From assembly GCF_029338395.1 (NCBI RefSeq), contig NZ_CP119813.1, positions 81,235-145,234 of the forward strand: a stretch of 64,000 nucleotides of DNA. The letters are read 5' to 3'. A program made the position numbers and the translations under genes. Below, in pieces: positions 1-7,042 of the stretch (the stretch's first letter is position 1; each line of letters begins with the position of its first letter). The DNA is from Halorussus caseinilyticus. GTDB taxonomy: Archaea > Halobacteriota > Halobacteria > Halobacteriales > Haladaptataceae. Under the pieces are notes generated by a model. That model did no database searches, was not told the origin of the DNA, and saw only the letters and a program-made list of their open reading frames with translations.

Positions 1-1
1 G

Positions 2-667
2 ACCTACTACACAATCCTCAGAGCGATCGCCATGGGCAAGCGTGAAGCGAATGAGATTGCTGACTTCGCTGGCATCGATTCGAACGCACTCGGGTCATAC
101 CTCTCGAAGCTCCGGCGACTCCGATTGGTTGAACGAGATATTCCGGTAACGGCGAACCCGAACTCGACTCGGAAAAGCCGGTATCGACTGAAAGAACCGT
201 TGTTCCGCTTCTGGTTTCGATACGTCTACGGGCGAGAAGGGAAACTCGCACAACTTGGCGAGGACGCCTACGAACAACTCGTTGAGACGACGTTCTCGGA
301 CTACATGGGATCAATGTTCGAGATCGTCTGCCAGAATCAACTCCCGTCGTTAGTCCCGAAAACATATCAGGGGATCGGCTACTGGTGGCACAAACATCAT
401 GAACTTGACGTTGTCGGGTTGGCGAGCGACGGGACGCTCGTCGCTGGTGAGTGCAAATACACGACCCGAGAAATGACAGAAGGCGATTTAGCCGACCTCG
501 AACGAAGTGCAACACACGTCCAGTGGACGCCACCGAACGGCGGGTCGCCCGACTACCACTACTGCTGTTTCTGTCGGTCTGGCTTCTCAAATGGACTTCA
601 ACAGACTGCAGACGAGCGAGATGATGTCTCGCTGTTCACACCCACCGATATCGTAGAATCTAGTTAA
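2..667 (+). CDS. ATP-binding protein, C-terminal part (DUF234-type), 5' partial
   Basis: The reading frame is already open at the first base, so the start and the ATPase core lie outside the window. The visible 221 residues begin with a winged-helix segment (about residues 10-55, with a helix rich in Ser, Leu and Arg). They continue into a region typical of the C-terminal DUF234 domain of archaeal P-loop ATPases: FRFWFRYVYG, then HELDVVGL and VAGECKYT. The last two resemble the D and ExK of a PD-(D/E)XK nuclease fold. Known members of this family carry an N-terminal ATPase; that part is not visible here. The stop is TAA at 665-667. Function in the cell is not established. Confidence 0.8.
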   Translation, partial: TYYTILRAIAMGKREANEIADFAGIDSNALGSYLSKLRRLRLVERDIPVTANPNSTRKSRYRLKEPLFRFWFRYVYGREGKLAQLGEDAYEQLVETTFSDYMGSMFEIVCQNQLPSLVPKTYQGIGYWWHKHHELDVVGLASDGTLVAGECKYTTREMTEGDLADLERSATHVQWTPPNGGSPDYHYCCFCRSGFSNGLQQTADERDDVSLFTPTDIVESS

Positions 668-683
668 TAGAGTTTACGCGCTT

Positions 684-703
684 CCTCCCACCCCTAAAGG
701 AGG
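684..703. other. Hairpin in intergenic region
   Basis: CCTCC (684-688) pairs with GGAGG (699-703) around a ten-base loop, 17 bases after the upstream stop codon. It could be a transcript end or a relic of a mobile-element terminus. It resembles, in layout only, the hairpin at 51783-51820. The remaining stretch to 1079 carries no convincing gene; a short open frame around 970-1044 looks like a gene tail with no recognisable family. Confidence 0.35.
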
Positions 704-921
704 GTTTCCGCGCTGTACTGCTGTGGTGGCTCAAGATGGCTGAATCGTCCACAGGGTGGGAATGAATGGGGCCGGGTGCTCGCGTCCGAAGGACATGGTT
801 GGCTCTGTGAGCGACTATCTGTGCCGACTGGTGCTGAGAGGCACAGATATCTTACAGAGTGACCGCGAGCGCCCGAGGGCGTTCGAGGATAGTGTCGCTA
901 TTGTGTCGAGGAGCCCCCAAC

Positions 922-1072
922 TTAACCAACAGTCGCTCCCGACTAGTACCGTTGGTCTTTTCTCTCGTAATGCATTATCGAGATGGTCAACAAGAAGTGT
1001 GCTACCTGAACAGCAGCTTGTTCAGCGAGCAAGTTGCATTGTAACTCGGAAAGACCAACGTGTGTTGGTTAA
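922..1072. repeat. Nested inverted repeats around TTAACCAACA
   Basis: TTAACCAACA at 922-931 is mirrored by TGTTGGTTAA at 1063-1072. Inside this pair GTTGGTCTTT (951-960) is mirrored exactly by AAAGACCAAC (1050-1059). The outer arms are the same ten bases that flank three 42-base elements later in the window (49195, 56026, 59677). The IS begins eight bases after the right arm. A protein-binding or recombination site is possible; the role is unknown. Confidence 0.5.
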
Positions 1073-1079
1073 TAATTTG

Positions 1080-2125
1080 CGCTCTTATGTAGAATTGCGG
1101 AAAGTCCCGATAACGAGACAATCAATGGTTGAGTCGACGGATTTGCCAGCCAGGATGAGTGAGCGAACAATGCCGAAGGTGCGAGCGGCCTGTTCCAAGC
1201 CCTGCTTGGACAGGCCGCGGAACTTCCGCAGCCATGGTTGAACAAGCGAAAACAGGCACTCAGCCTGGTTAATGTGGACGCCGTCGGGCGATACGTACCG
1301 TTCCTTGTGCACGACGGTTCGATGGTCACGCTCCATCTCTCGGTAGGCTTGGAGACCGTCGGTCCAGACCTCTCCCAGTGGCTGGGAGAGGTCTTCAGCC
1401 GCCTGAATCACTGGCTCAAGATCACCGTCGTAGTCGATGCCGAGTTGGCCGCGGATCACGCGAAGCGAGTCGCGGCACGCCGCGACGAGCGTCAGTTGAT
1501 CACCGTGACGCCCTCGCCAGCGTGATCGGCCTCTCTGGGACGAGCCGCCGCGAGAACGGCTGTGCCGCGGCGGCTCTTGTCCTTTGTAGCCCGAACAGAC
1601 CTCACCAGATTCGTCGACTTGTATCGGTCCGTCGATGGTTTGGTTGAGGAGGCTCCAGACGACGGGGAAGCCGCGATGGATCGCGGCTTCCACCTCCCGA
1701 ATCGCCGTGTGAATGGTTTTGTAGGCTCGCCCGAGCAACGGCGCGATCTGGTTGATACTGAGCAACGTATCGGCGTAGAGCGTGAACGCGAGAAGCACCT
1801 CTCCTGTGGTGAGGTGCTTCTCGTGGAACGGCGTTCCGTAGGTGTAGACCGGCTTGAAGTTGCAGTCTCGGCACCACACGCGGTCGAGATGCGGCCACGT
1901 TTGAACAGCGGTGTGTCCGCACCGTGGACAGGACGTGTTCTCCCAGAATTCCTTGAGTCGCTGCTCGATGCGGGCATCGAGCGGCTCGGTGTCGATCTCG
2001 ACGGCGCCCAGCTCGATCAGCTCTCGAAACATTGCGCCGAACGCTGGCTGAGCAGACGACATACTCCCAGATTATGGCTGGCTCAGTGTAACTACAGGGG
2101 CTTTCCGTAGCTCTACACAAGAGCG
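1080..2125 (-). mobile_element. Intact insertion sequence, IS1595-like (ISH4-type), with 8-bp target duplication
   Basis: A 1046-base element. The left end starts CGCTCTTATGTAGA (1080) and the right end, read inward, is CGCTCTTGTGTAGA (2125). The inverted repeats continue imperfectly for about 29 bases to the bases next to CGGAAAG. The element is flanked by a perfect 8-base direct repeat ATAATTTG at 1072-1079 and 2126-2133. An 8-base duplication and a single ISXO2-like transposase fit the IS1595 family. The exact target duplication implies a recent, unrearranged insertion. Confidence 0.9.
1085..2062 (-). CDS. IS1595-like transposase (ISXO2-like DDE domain)
   Basis: This 325-residue protein has an N-terminal zinc ribbon (CPRCGH at about residues 45-50 and CRDCNF at about 63-68), a helix-turn-helix-like region (NQIAPLLGRAYKTIHTAI) and a catalytic domain. 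Candidate catalytic positions are IQVDESGEV, EVWTDGLQAY and HINQAECLFS, the order seen in ISXO2-like transposases. The stop codon lies within the left inverted repeat and the start is 63 bases inside the right end, so the gene fills the element. There is no frameshift, so it is probably active. It has no link to the neighbouring genes. Confidence 0.9.
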   Translation of the reverse strand: MSSAQPAFGAMFRELIELGAVEIDTEPLDARIEQRLKEFWENTSCPRCGHTAVQTWPHLDRVWCRDCNFKPVYTYGTPFHEKHLTTGEVLLAFTLYADTLLSINQIAPLLGRAYKTIHTAIREVEAAIHRGFPVVWSLLNQTIDGPIQVDESGEVCSGYKGQEPPRHSRSRGGSSQRGRSRWRGRHGDQLTLVAACRDSLRVIRGQLGIDYDGDLEPVIQAAEDLSQPLGEVWTDGLQAYREMERDHRTVVHKERYVSPDGVHINQAECLFSLVQPWLRKFRGLSKQGLEQAARTFGIVRSLILAGKSVDSTIDCLVIGTFRNST

Positions 2126-2133
2126 ATAATTTG

Positions 2134-2402
2134 GGCTTGCTGGAATTGTCTGCTGTTGAGAGACGTGACTCGGGAGAGCAATGCAGTCCCAATACCGCAC
2201 GTTTATATCGAGTGGCTAGAACCAGTCAAGGCGTGGGATACCCTGTTTTCCCCAAATCCCCCATTTGGGTCTCCCACACCTGAGCCTTTGGGGTATGCAC
2301 CGTATAGTGAGGCAATCACCGAGCCAATTCGTTCTTTGATACGACGAGGACCTTCTTACCAGAGGAACCCACGACAACTAAACAATAGCACAATCGGTCT
2401 GA
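2134..2402. other. Gene-free stretch with a hairpin
   Basis: No convincing gene. CCCAAAT (2251-2257) pairs with ATTTGGG (2263-2269) around CCCCC, and outer GTGGGA/TCCCAC bases extend the pairing. This lies downstream of the regulator on the minus strand at 2403 and may terminate or stabilise its transcript. The partner gene expected next to a DUF7342-type regulator (compare 21473-21914) is absent here, perhaps lost when the region was rearranged. Confidence 0.35.
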
Positions 2403-2954
2403 CTATCTTCTATGCGGGTGTTTCGTGGATGACTCTTCGGGAGGCGACTTAACTCCGAGTGTCGTGAGCGAATTCTTGAGGCTGATTGCGAGTTGCAATG
2501 CTTCATGCATCTCGATATTGTACGCCCACTCGTCGATAATTTCGAGGCGTTCACGTCGACCCTCACTATCGAAGTCGTCACGGCTGACGCTCTGGCGCAG
2601 TTCTGTGAGTGACTCAACCTCGTAGGTGTCCTTCCATGTATCAATCTCCTCGCCAATTGCGTTGAGTTCCCGTGAGAGTTCGTCGAGTGGGTGTGTTTCT
2701 GCAAGTTCACGGACCTCACGGAGGAACTGCGTGACGCGATCTAGCTTGTAACTCCGTTCCTCGGCCGTCTCGACGACCTCCAGATTGCCTTGTTCGACCA
2801 TCTGCTCAAGATACGTCACAGCAATCTCGCGTGGGACGTCTGCCTCCCTAGCAACCCACTCCGCAGTACGTGGCTCAGTCTGCGTTAGCGCGACATGACG
2901 GACACGTGCTGACGTATCCATGTTCTCGGGCCATGTTGGTGTTTTCGTCGTCAT
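2403..2954 (-). CDS. Haloarchaeal winged-helix regulator (DUF7342-type)
   Basis: This 183-residue acidic protein has an N-terminal helix-turn-helix (ARVRHVALTQTEPRTAEWVA through EIAVTYLEQMVEQGNLEVV, about residues 16-65). A helical middle follows with the pattern DTWKDTYEVESLTELRQSV, then a C-terminal amphipathic region. It is clearly paralogous to 21918-22460, sharing EPRTA.WIA/WVARE, W(K)DE/T..VES and the same domain order. Such genes are common on haloarchaeal plasmids, usually beside a small uncharacterised partner, and may form a toxin-antitoxin-like pair. Here the partner is missing. Confidence 0.7.
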   Translation of the reverse strand: MTTKTPTWPENMDTSARVRHVALTQTEPRTAEWVAREADVPREIAVTYLEQMVEQGNLEVVETAEERSYKLDRVTQFLREVRELAETHPLDELSRELNAIGEEIDTWKDTYEVESLTELRQSVSRDDFDSEGRRERLEIIDEWAYNIEMHEALQLAISLKNSLTTLGVKSPPEESSTKHPHRR

Positions 2955-3114
2955 AACTCACGTGGGCAGTCACTCTGCTTGTTCAGAGCGTTCGACTCTC
3001 GGTAGCGCAACGAATCTCCGTGTAAGAGACGAAGCAATCGAGTAGCAGAGGAAAACGGAGAGAAACTCGTTACGCATACCTGTATACGTGAACCAGGATT
3101 AGTGGCTTCGACAT

Positions 3115-3366
3115 TCATGCATCGAGGCCCCACTGGACATCATCCTCGACTGCTTCAACTTCGCGTTCTGCACGCTTGATTTGGTCTCGACCGACAAGTT
3201 CGATTGCGGTGTCTCGGTCAATTTCGCCATCCAAATACTGGGATAGTACGACGTCTATCCAAAGGATCTCGACACCACGCTCGAAGGCCTGTTCGAAAAT
3301 CTCGGACTTGGAGAGACCTCGTACCTCAGAAATCTCCTGAACACGCTCCGTGATGGTCTCCGTCAT
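3115..3366 (-). CDS. Small antitoxin-like protein
   Basis: An 83-residue protein whose first 35 residues (TITERVQEISEVRGLSKSEIFEQAFERG) look like a small helix-turn-helix or ribbon-helix-helix antitoxin. The C-terminal half, with YLDGEIDRDTAIELVGRDQI, is acidic and of the kind that wraps a toxin. A second ATG overlaps its stop (minus strand, about 3113), but that frame closes after 14 codons (MSKPLIL and onward). The usual downstream PIN toxin is therefore absent or reduced to a stub. The 160 bases down to the next gene hold no other open frame of note. Confidence 0.55.
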   Translation of the reverse strand: MTETITERVQEISEVRGLSKSEIFEQAFERGVEILWIDVVLSQYLDGEIDRDTAIELVGRDQIKRAEREVEAVEDDVQWGLDA

Positions 3367-3432
3367 AGTGGAATATCACTCCGTTCCTTCATAAACGCCA
3401 TCGCAACTGTCTAACAATTTTGAAATTGGTGG

Positions 3433-3852
3433 TTAGTCTGCGCTTGCGGGTGTACTCTCTGTATCCCCGTCCTCAAGGAGAGGGTAGTCGATGTGCATCT
3501 CGATTTTGTCGAAGGGCACAACTGGCTGGATTGCACCACCAGGGCCGCCCTCTTTGAGTTCGAGAATCCCGAGTACCTCCAAGTGCTTCAAATCTGAATG
3601 AACATCGGACACATCCCGGTCGACAAGGCGGGCGGCCTCACGCATACTCTCAGGTTGGTCGTTCGCAATTGCTTTGATGAGTTCAAGCCGGAGTGGCGTG
3701 AGGCTGTCGACGAAATCATCGTAGGTGCCAAACTGGAGGACGGCACGTTCGTCGCTCGCTTCTAACTCGTCTTCTTTGGCGTGTTGGATGAAGTTGAGGG
3801 TGTCCTCACGGAGCTGTGCTCGGTCGCCGACGGTGATGTGGAGTGTAGTCAT
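3433..3852 (-). CDS. HTH DNA-binding protein (HVO_A0114-like), probable antitoxin
   Basis: A 139-residue protein. The central winged helix (LTPLRLELIKAIANDQPESM, then VDRDVSDVHSDLKHLEVLGI, about residues 50-100) is followed by GGPGGAIQPVVPFDKIEMHI, which closely matches the haloarchaeal HVO_A0114 family of putative DNA-binding proteins. In that family the gene commonly follows a small toxin gene. Here the only upstream partner is a fragment at 3878-4036, 26 bases away on the same strand, consistent with a degraded toxin. It probably regulates its own promoter. Confidence 0.6.
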   Translation of the reverse strand: MTTLHITVGDRAQLREDTLNFIQHAKEDELEASDERAVLQFGTYDDFVDSLTPLRLELIKAIANDQPESMREAARLVDRDVSDVHSDLKHLEVLGILELKEGGPGGAIQPVVPFDKIEMHIDYPLLEDGDTESTPASAD

Positions 3853-3877
3853 GATTGGCTGTGGATGCTATTACTGT

Positions 3878-4036
3878 TTAGTAGGGGCGTGGTGGAGTGC
3901 CGCCGATTGTTTCCCAGTACTCGTCGGCACTCGCCCAGAACTCAACGATGAGTTCCGCCATACCTGGAAACTCCACGTCAGTATCGCCAGCGGCGGTGTG
4001 GAGTTCGTGGCCTTTGATGTCTTCGTACGTCTTCAG
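3878..4036 (-). pseudogene. C-terminal remnant of a small gene, possible toxin partner of 3433-3852
   Basis: About 50 codons remain open on the minus strand (KTYEDIKGHELHTAAGD through EFPGMAELIVEFWA, ending PPRPY and TAA). There is no start codon, and the frame is closed just upstream by TGA inside the end of the PIN gene. The composition and clean stop suggest a real protein tail. Its position immediately before an HVO_A0114-like antitoxin suggests it was the matching toxin (TumE-like proteins are known partners), but I cannot confirm the family. Confidence 0.4.
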
Positions 4037-4037
4037 A

Positions 4038-4568
4038 CTAAATCAGCCGCATTGAGCTCCCAGCATCATCCCCGATGACATCTGTAAGTCCGCACACGGT
4101 AATCACATCCGTATAGCCCTGTGCGGTCACTGCATTTTTCAATCCCTCTCTAGCTGGTTGATCATCTGTGAGGACAACGACGTTTGGCTCTGCGCGGTCG
4201 CGAACGTACTGGACGACAAGCCCTGCAAGAATTGCGTCTGTCTTTTCAACTTCATGTTCGGCCTGCCCAGTTTCGCTTGCAATTGTTCGCTTGGCAATAT
4301 CGCTTGCCGCAACAGCATCCCCATCCGTCGGATCTGGTGCATCTATTATCTCCGCCCATCCTTCCTCAAGCGCTGTCTGTACGCGGTCTGTCTGTGGTCC
4401 ACCGAGTTCACCGATCACCCGGCGTGGGAGTTTTAGCACAACATCAGCTGTCTGGACCGCGCGTTGGAACCGGCTGTACTGTGGTTTCGATGGGCGACCA
4501 AGTGCGATGAACACGTTCGCATCAACGAGAACAGTCGTCGCATCCGACAACGGAGTATCCTGACCCAT
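4038..4568 (-). CDS. PIN-domain protein
   Basis: A 176-residue protein with PIN-fold landmarks: TVLVDANVFIALG (first acidic residue, about residues 12-24), EVEKTDAILAGLV (about 106-118) and VVVLTDDQPAREGLK (about 130-144). Together these give the acidic quartet of a metal-dependent ribonuclease-like site. The ATG follows the TAG of the upstream regulator with no gap, so the two are translated together. It probably acts as the nuclease toxin or effector controlled by 4569-5285. It is longer than a typical VapC (about 130 residues). Confidence 0.75.
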   Translation of the reverse strand: MGQDTPLSDATTVLVDANVFIALGRPSKPQYSRFQRAVQTADVVLKLPRRVIGELGGPQTDRVQTALEEGWAEIIDAPDPTDGDAVAASDIAKRTIASETGQAEHEVEKTDAILAGLVVQYVRDRAEPNVVVLTDDQPAREGLKNAVTAQGYTDVITVCGLTDVIGDDAGSSMRLI

Positions 4569-5285
4569 CTATTCTTCTCGCTCGTCGTCCTGTGGTTCCG
4601 CTGGCGTCGTCTCCGTCTCCTTGGGGTCGGGAAGGTCCATCTGGTCGTGGACATCAGGGAAGAGGTATTCGAAGTAGGGGTCGTGGTCACGTCCCACTGC
4701 GAGCGCGGGCACTAGCGCGTACACGATCAGCATCGCGTCGGCGTCCCGCACGTCGATATCGCTCGCAACCATCCGTTGGGTGGTCTTCCCTGCGAAGTGG
4801 AGTCCTGCGCCACGGAGTGCCGCGACGAGTTTGCCGATGCCATGGCGGTCCACAAAGTACGCGACGTCTTCGTCGACCTCCTGGAGCGCAAAGGCGTGGA
4901 GCACAGTTGGCGTGATGATGATCGGGAGCTGTTGTTCAACAAGAACGAGTGGCTCGGCAGTCAACTGCTGGGGCCGAGTCGACCCATCACGGTCGATAAG
5001 TCCGAGGTCAACCAGTCGGTCGACGTATTCGTAGGTGGTTGATTTCGAGAGGTCGAGATTATCCATGACCTCTGGTGGCGTAACTGGCCCCCAATAGCAG
5101 ACGTACACGTACACACGGGCGAGTGCTGGCTGATTGAGAAGCTCGACAACGGTCTCTAATCCAGGGGCGTTTCTGGCAAGCGCTTCCGGTGTCAGCGTCT
5201 CCTCATTCAACATGTCGGTTGGGGGTGGGTCTCGGATGTCAATCCCTCCGTCTGGAAGAACGCGGTTTTGCTGTGGGTGAGTCAT
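4569..5285 (-). CDS. Winged-helix transcriptional regulator paired with the PIN gene
   Basis: About 238 residues from the ATG at 5285 (MTHPQQNRVLPDGGI); an upstream in-frame ATG at 5330 would add 15 residues. The central winged helix is TPPEVMDNLDLSKSTTYEYVDRLVDLGLI. It is preceded by LNQPALARVYVYV and followed by a long sensor-like domain (VDEDVAYFVDRHGIGKLVAA), a layout I associate with haloarchaeal DUF7437-type regulators. The tail is acidic. It sits directly before the PIN gene without spacing and probably represses the pair. Confidence 0.65.
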   Translation of the reverse strand: MTHPQQNRVLPDGGIDIRDPPPTDMLNEETLTPEALARNAPGLETVVELLNQPALARVYVYVCYWGPVTPPEVMDNLDLSKSTTYEYVDRLVDLGLIDRDGSTRPQQLTAEPLVLVEQQLPIIITPTVLHAFALQEVDEDVAYFVDRHGIGKLVAALRGAGLHFAGKTTQRMVASDIDVRDADAMLIVYALVPALAVGRDHDPYFEYLFPDVHDQMDLPDPKETETTPAEPQDDEREE

Positions 5286-5400
5286 ATCTACTAGTTCAAA
5301 GTCCATGAACTTCAGACTACTGGTGGTCAATGGTATTCTCTCTACTGTCGTACTATTCGTGTTCTCAAGCTATCGTCGTTCCCAAAGTCTCGTCCAAGGT

Positions 5401-5427
5401 GTGCCTCACCCTTCAGGCGCACAAAAA
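5401..5427. repeat. Hairpin/T-run motif, outlying copy
   Basis: GTGCCTCACCCTTCAGGCGC followed by ACAAAAAC. On the minus strand this reads as a T-run and then an imperfect hairpin, downstream of the primase stop at 5431. It shares loop and flank bases with the six copies at 58.5-63.6 kb, which supports one common element. Confidence 0.45.
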
Positions 5428-5430
5428 CTA

Positions 5431-6693
5431 TCACTCGGAGTCGTTTCCGAACAATCGCTTCGTCCGACCCCAGACAGACTCCGACTGTGATTCTTCATCG
5501 TCTCGATTCCCACCACCAACAACAGGCTCCTCGTGGGTTTGATCTGTCGCTTGGTCACGCTCCGTGAGTTCAATTGTGAGTCGCTCAACTTCTGCTTCGA
5601 GTTCCTCAATACGCTCGTTCTTCCATTCGAGAAGCGTCTCTAGCTCCTCGACACGCTCGGTTAACAGCCGATTCTTCTCGGTGAGATACGCTTGACTCCG
5701 CTTAGACCCGTCACGGCCAGCATCGGCAGAGGAGTCCCCAGTCGAGGTAGAGTCCTGAGGCGAGTCCTCTCTCGGTTCTAGGTCGTAGAACGCCGACGTA
5801 TTCCCTACTGCTCGCTCAATCGTCTTCTCGCCGTACGTTGAGCCATCGGCGTAGTGGACCTCATCCCATTTGTCACGAAGTAACCCCGACTGGCGGAACA
5901 ATTCGTCCATCCGTGTGTGGTCGCCACCAGTCCAGAACGCCAGCATGTTGCAGAGCGCCATATCAGCCTCCGACTGACTATCGTATCCACCCGTATTCCC
6001 CTTCCAAAGACGCTCAAACTTCGCGCCATTCGACGCATTCATCGCCTTCTCCAGCAACTCCTCGTCCGCAAGATCCACATCGACGCTGGATGGTCCATTC
6101 GTCGTGGACTCTTCGTCAGTGCTCTCACGCCGGTCAGGTTCGGCCTCCGAACTATCGTCGGTGTCTTGGACGTACTCACGATGAATGGCCGTGAGCGCGT
6201 CCTGCCGTCGTGCAACACACGACGGCGTCTCCTCGACGTGATCACCGGTCACAGTAAAGAAGCGCGCCGTCTCGTACAACTCGAAACTCCCACGCCGATT
6301 CCGACCATCAGGGAGGCCACCCTTGATGAGCACGTGGTAGCCAGTTCCGGATGGTGAGACCTCTGTGTACGAATCGAGACGCTCAATAATGTCACGTGCC
6401 GCCTCGTCAACCTCCTCGGTTTCGGGGTCCCGACAGTCGTCGAGGTCCACCCCCACAATTGGATCATCATCGGTGAACACGAACCCGACGCCATCAGCAT
6501 TCCCCGATTCGACGTAGTCAAACGCGGTCTCCAATCCCGTCCACGTCTCCGAGTCCGTCGAGGATGCGAACCCACCCGACCCAGGAGTTACTGGAATCTT
6601 CGTCGCCTTCCCATCCCGTTGCTCCTCCTTCCAGCACACCCATTGCTCGCGTTCACACAACTCGTCTGGTAGGACATTTACATCAACACTCAC
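5431..6693 (-). CDS. Plasmid primase-polymerase (AEP/NrS-1-like)
   Basis: A 420-residue protein from a GTG start. Residues 15-125 form an archaeo-eukaryotic primase-like core: EQWVCWK, a putative metal-binding GVDLDDC at 81-87 and SPSGTGYHVLIKG at 113-125. Residues about 210-300 (EKAMNASNGAKFERLWKG, AFWTGGDHTRMDELFRQSGL) match the PriCT/helicase-binding region found after such domains. A long coiled coil (about 340-385) and an acidic tail follow. It probably primes replication or the transferred strand of this plasmid. It lies downstream of the transfer operon, separated by a palindromic regulatory region. Confidence 0.8.
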   Translation of the reverse strand: MSVDVNVLPDELCEREQWVCWKEEQRDGKATKIPVTPGSGGFASSTDSETWTGLETAFDYVESGNADGVGFVFTDDDPIVGVDLDDCRDPETEEVDEAARDIIERLDSYTEVSPSGTGYHVLIKGGLPDGRNRRGSFELYETARFFTVTGDHVEETPSCVARRQDALTAIHREYVQDTDDSSEAEPDRRESTDEESTTNGPSSVDVDLADEELLEKAMNASNGAKFERLWKGNTGGYDSQSEADMALCNMLAFWTGGDHTRMDELFRQSGLLRDKWDEVHYADGSTYGEKTIERAVGNTSAFYDLEPREDSPQDSTSTGDSSADAGRDGSKRSQAYLTEKNRLLTERVEELETLLEWKNERIEELEAEVERLTIELTERDQATDQTHEEPVVGGGNRDDEESQSESVWGRTKRLFGNDSE

Positions 6694-6814
6694 TCGAAGT
6701 CACCTCGCATGGCTCTCGCCCCAAGCGAGCCACCAGAAACTACCCACCATCTCTCTTCCCTCTTTCAATCCGCGAGTTCCAACGGGGACCCCCCGTTCTA
6801 TAGTAGTTGGTTTT

Positions 6815-6996
6815 TGCTGTAACAGAATCTGCCGTCCTGACGTACACTCCCTGAGTTGCGTTTGAACAGCATTTACGGCATTTCGAAGGGCTGGTTTACG
6901 TGTTACGGCAATCCACCTATTGCCGTAACACGACGCCGTCTTGCGTTTTTCCCGAGATTGCTGGCCGACGGACATCTGGGCCTGTTGCCGTAACGT
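6815..6996. promoter_or_regulatory. Operator-like region with a 12-bp perfect inverted repeat
   Basis: TGTTACGGCAAT (6901-6912) and ATTGCCGTAACA (6919-6930) form a perfect inverted repeat around six bases. Related half-sites occur at about 6815 (TTGCTGTAACAG), 6873 (TTTACGGCAT) and 6983 (TTGCCGTAAC). This lies between the transfer operon and the primase gene, the only gap over 300 bases in this part. A dimeric regulator binding several half-sites is the simplest reading; a transcript hairpin is the alternative. No gene is evident here. Confidence 0.55.
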
Positions 6997-7042
6997 AGAA
7001 TGCTGTTTGAGGCGTTCACCTAGCTCAAAATGGCTGAATCCG

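Noticed and set aside
2156..2452. A 98-codon plus-strand open frame beside the IS
   Set aside because: It crosses the hairpin and the end of the DUF7342-type gene, with Pro-rich random-looking sequence.
2951..3133. A 60-codon minus-strand frame after the antitoxin-like gene
   Set aside because: It overlaps the antitoxin stop in the wrong frame and shows no PIN or other toxin motif.
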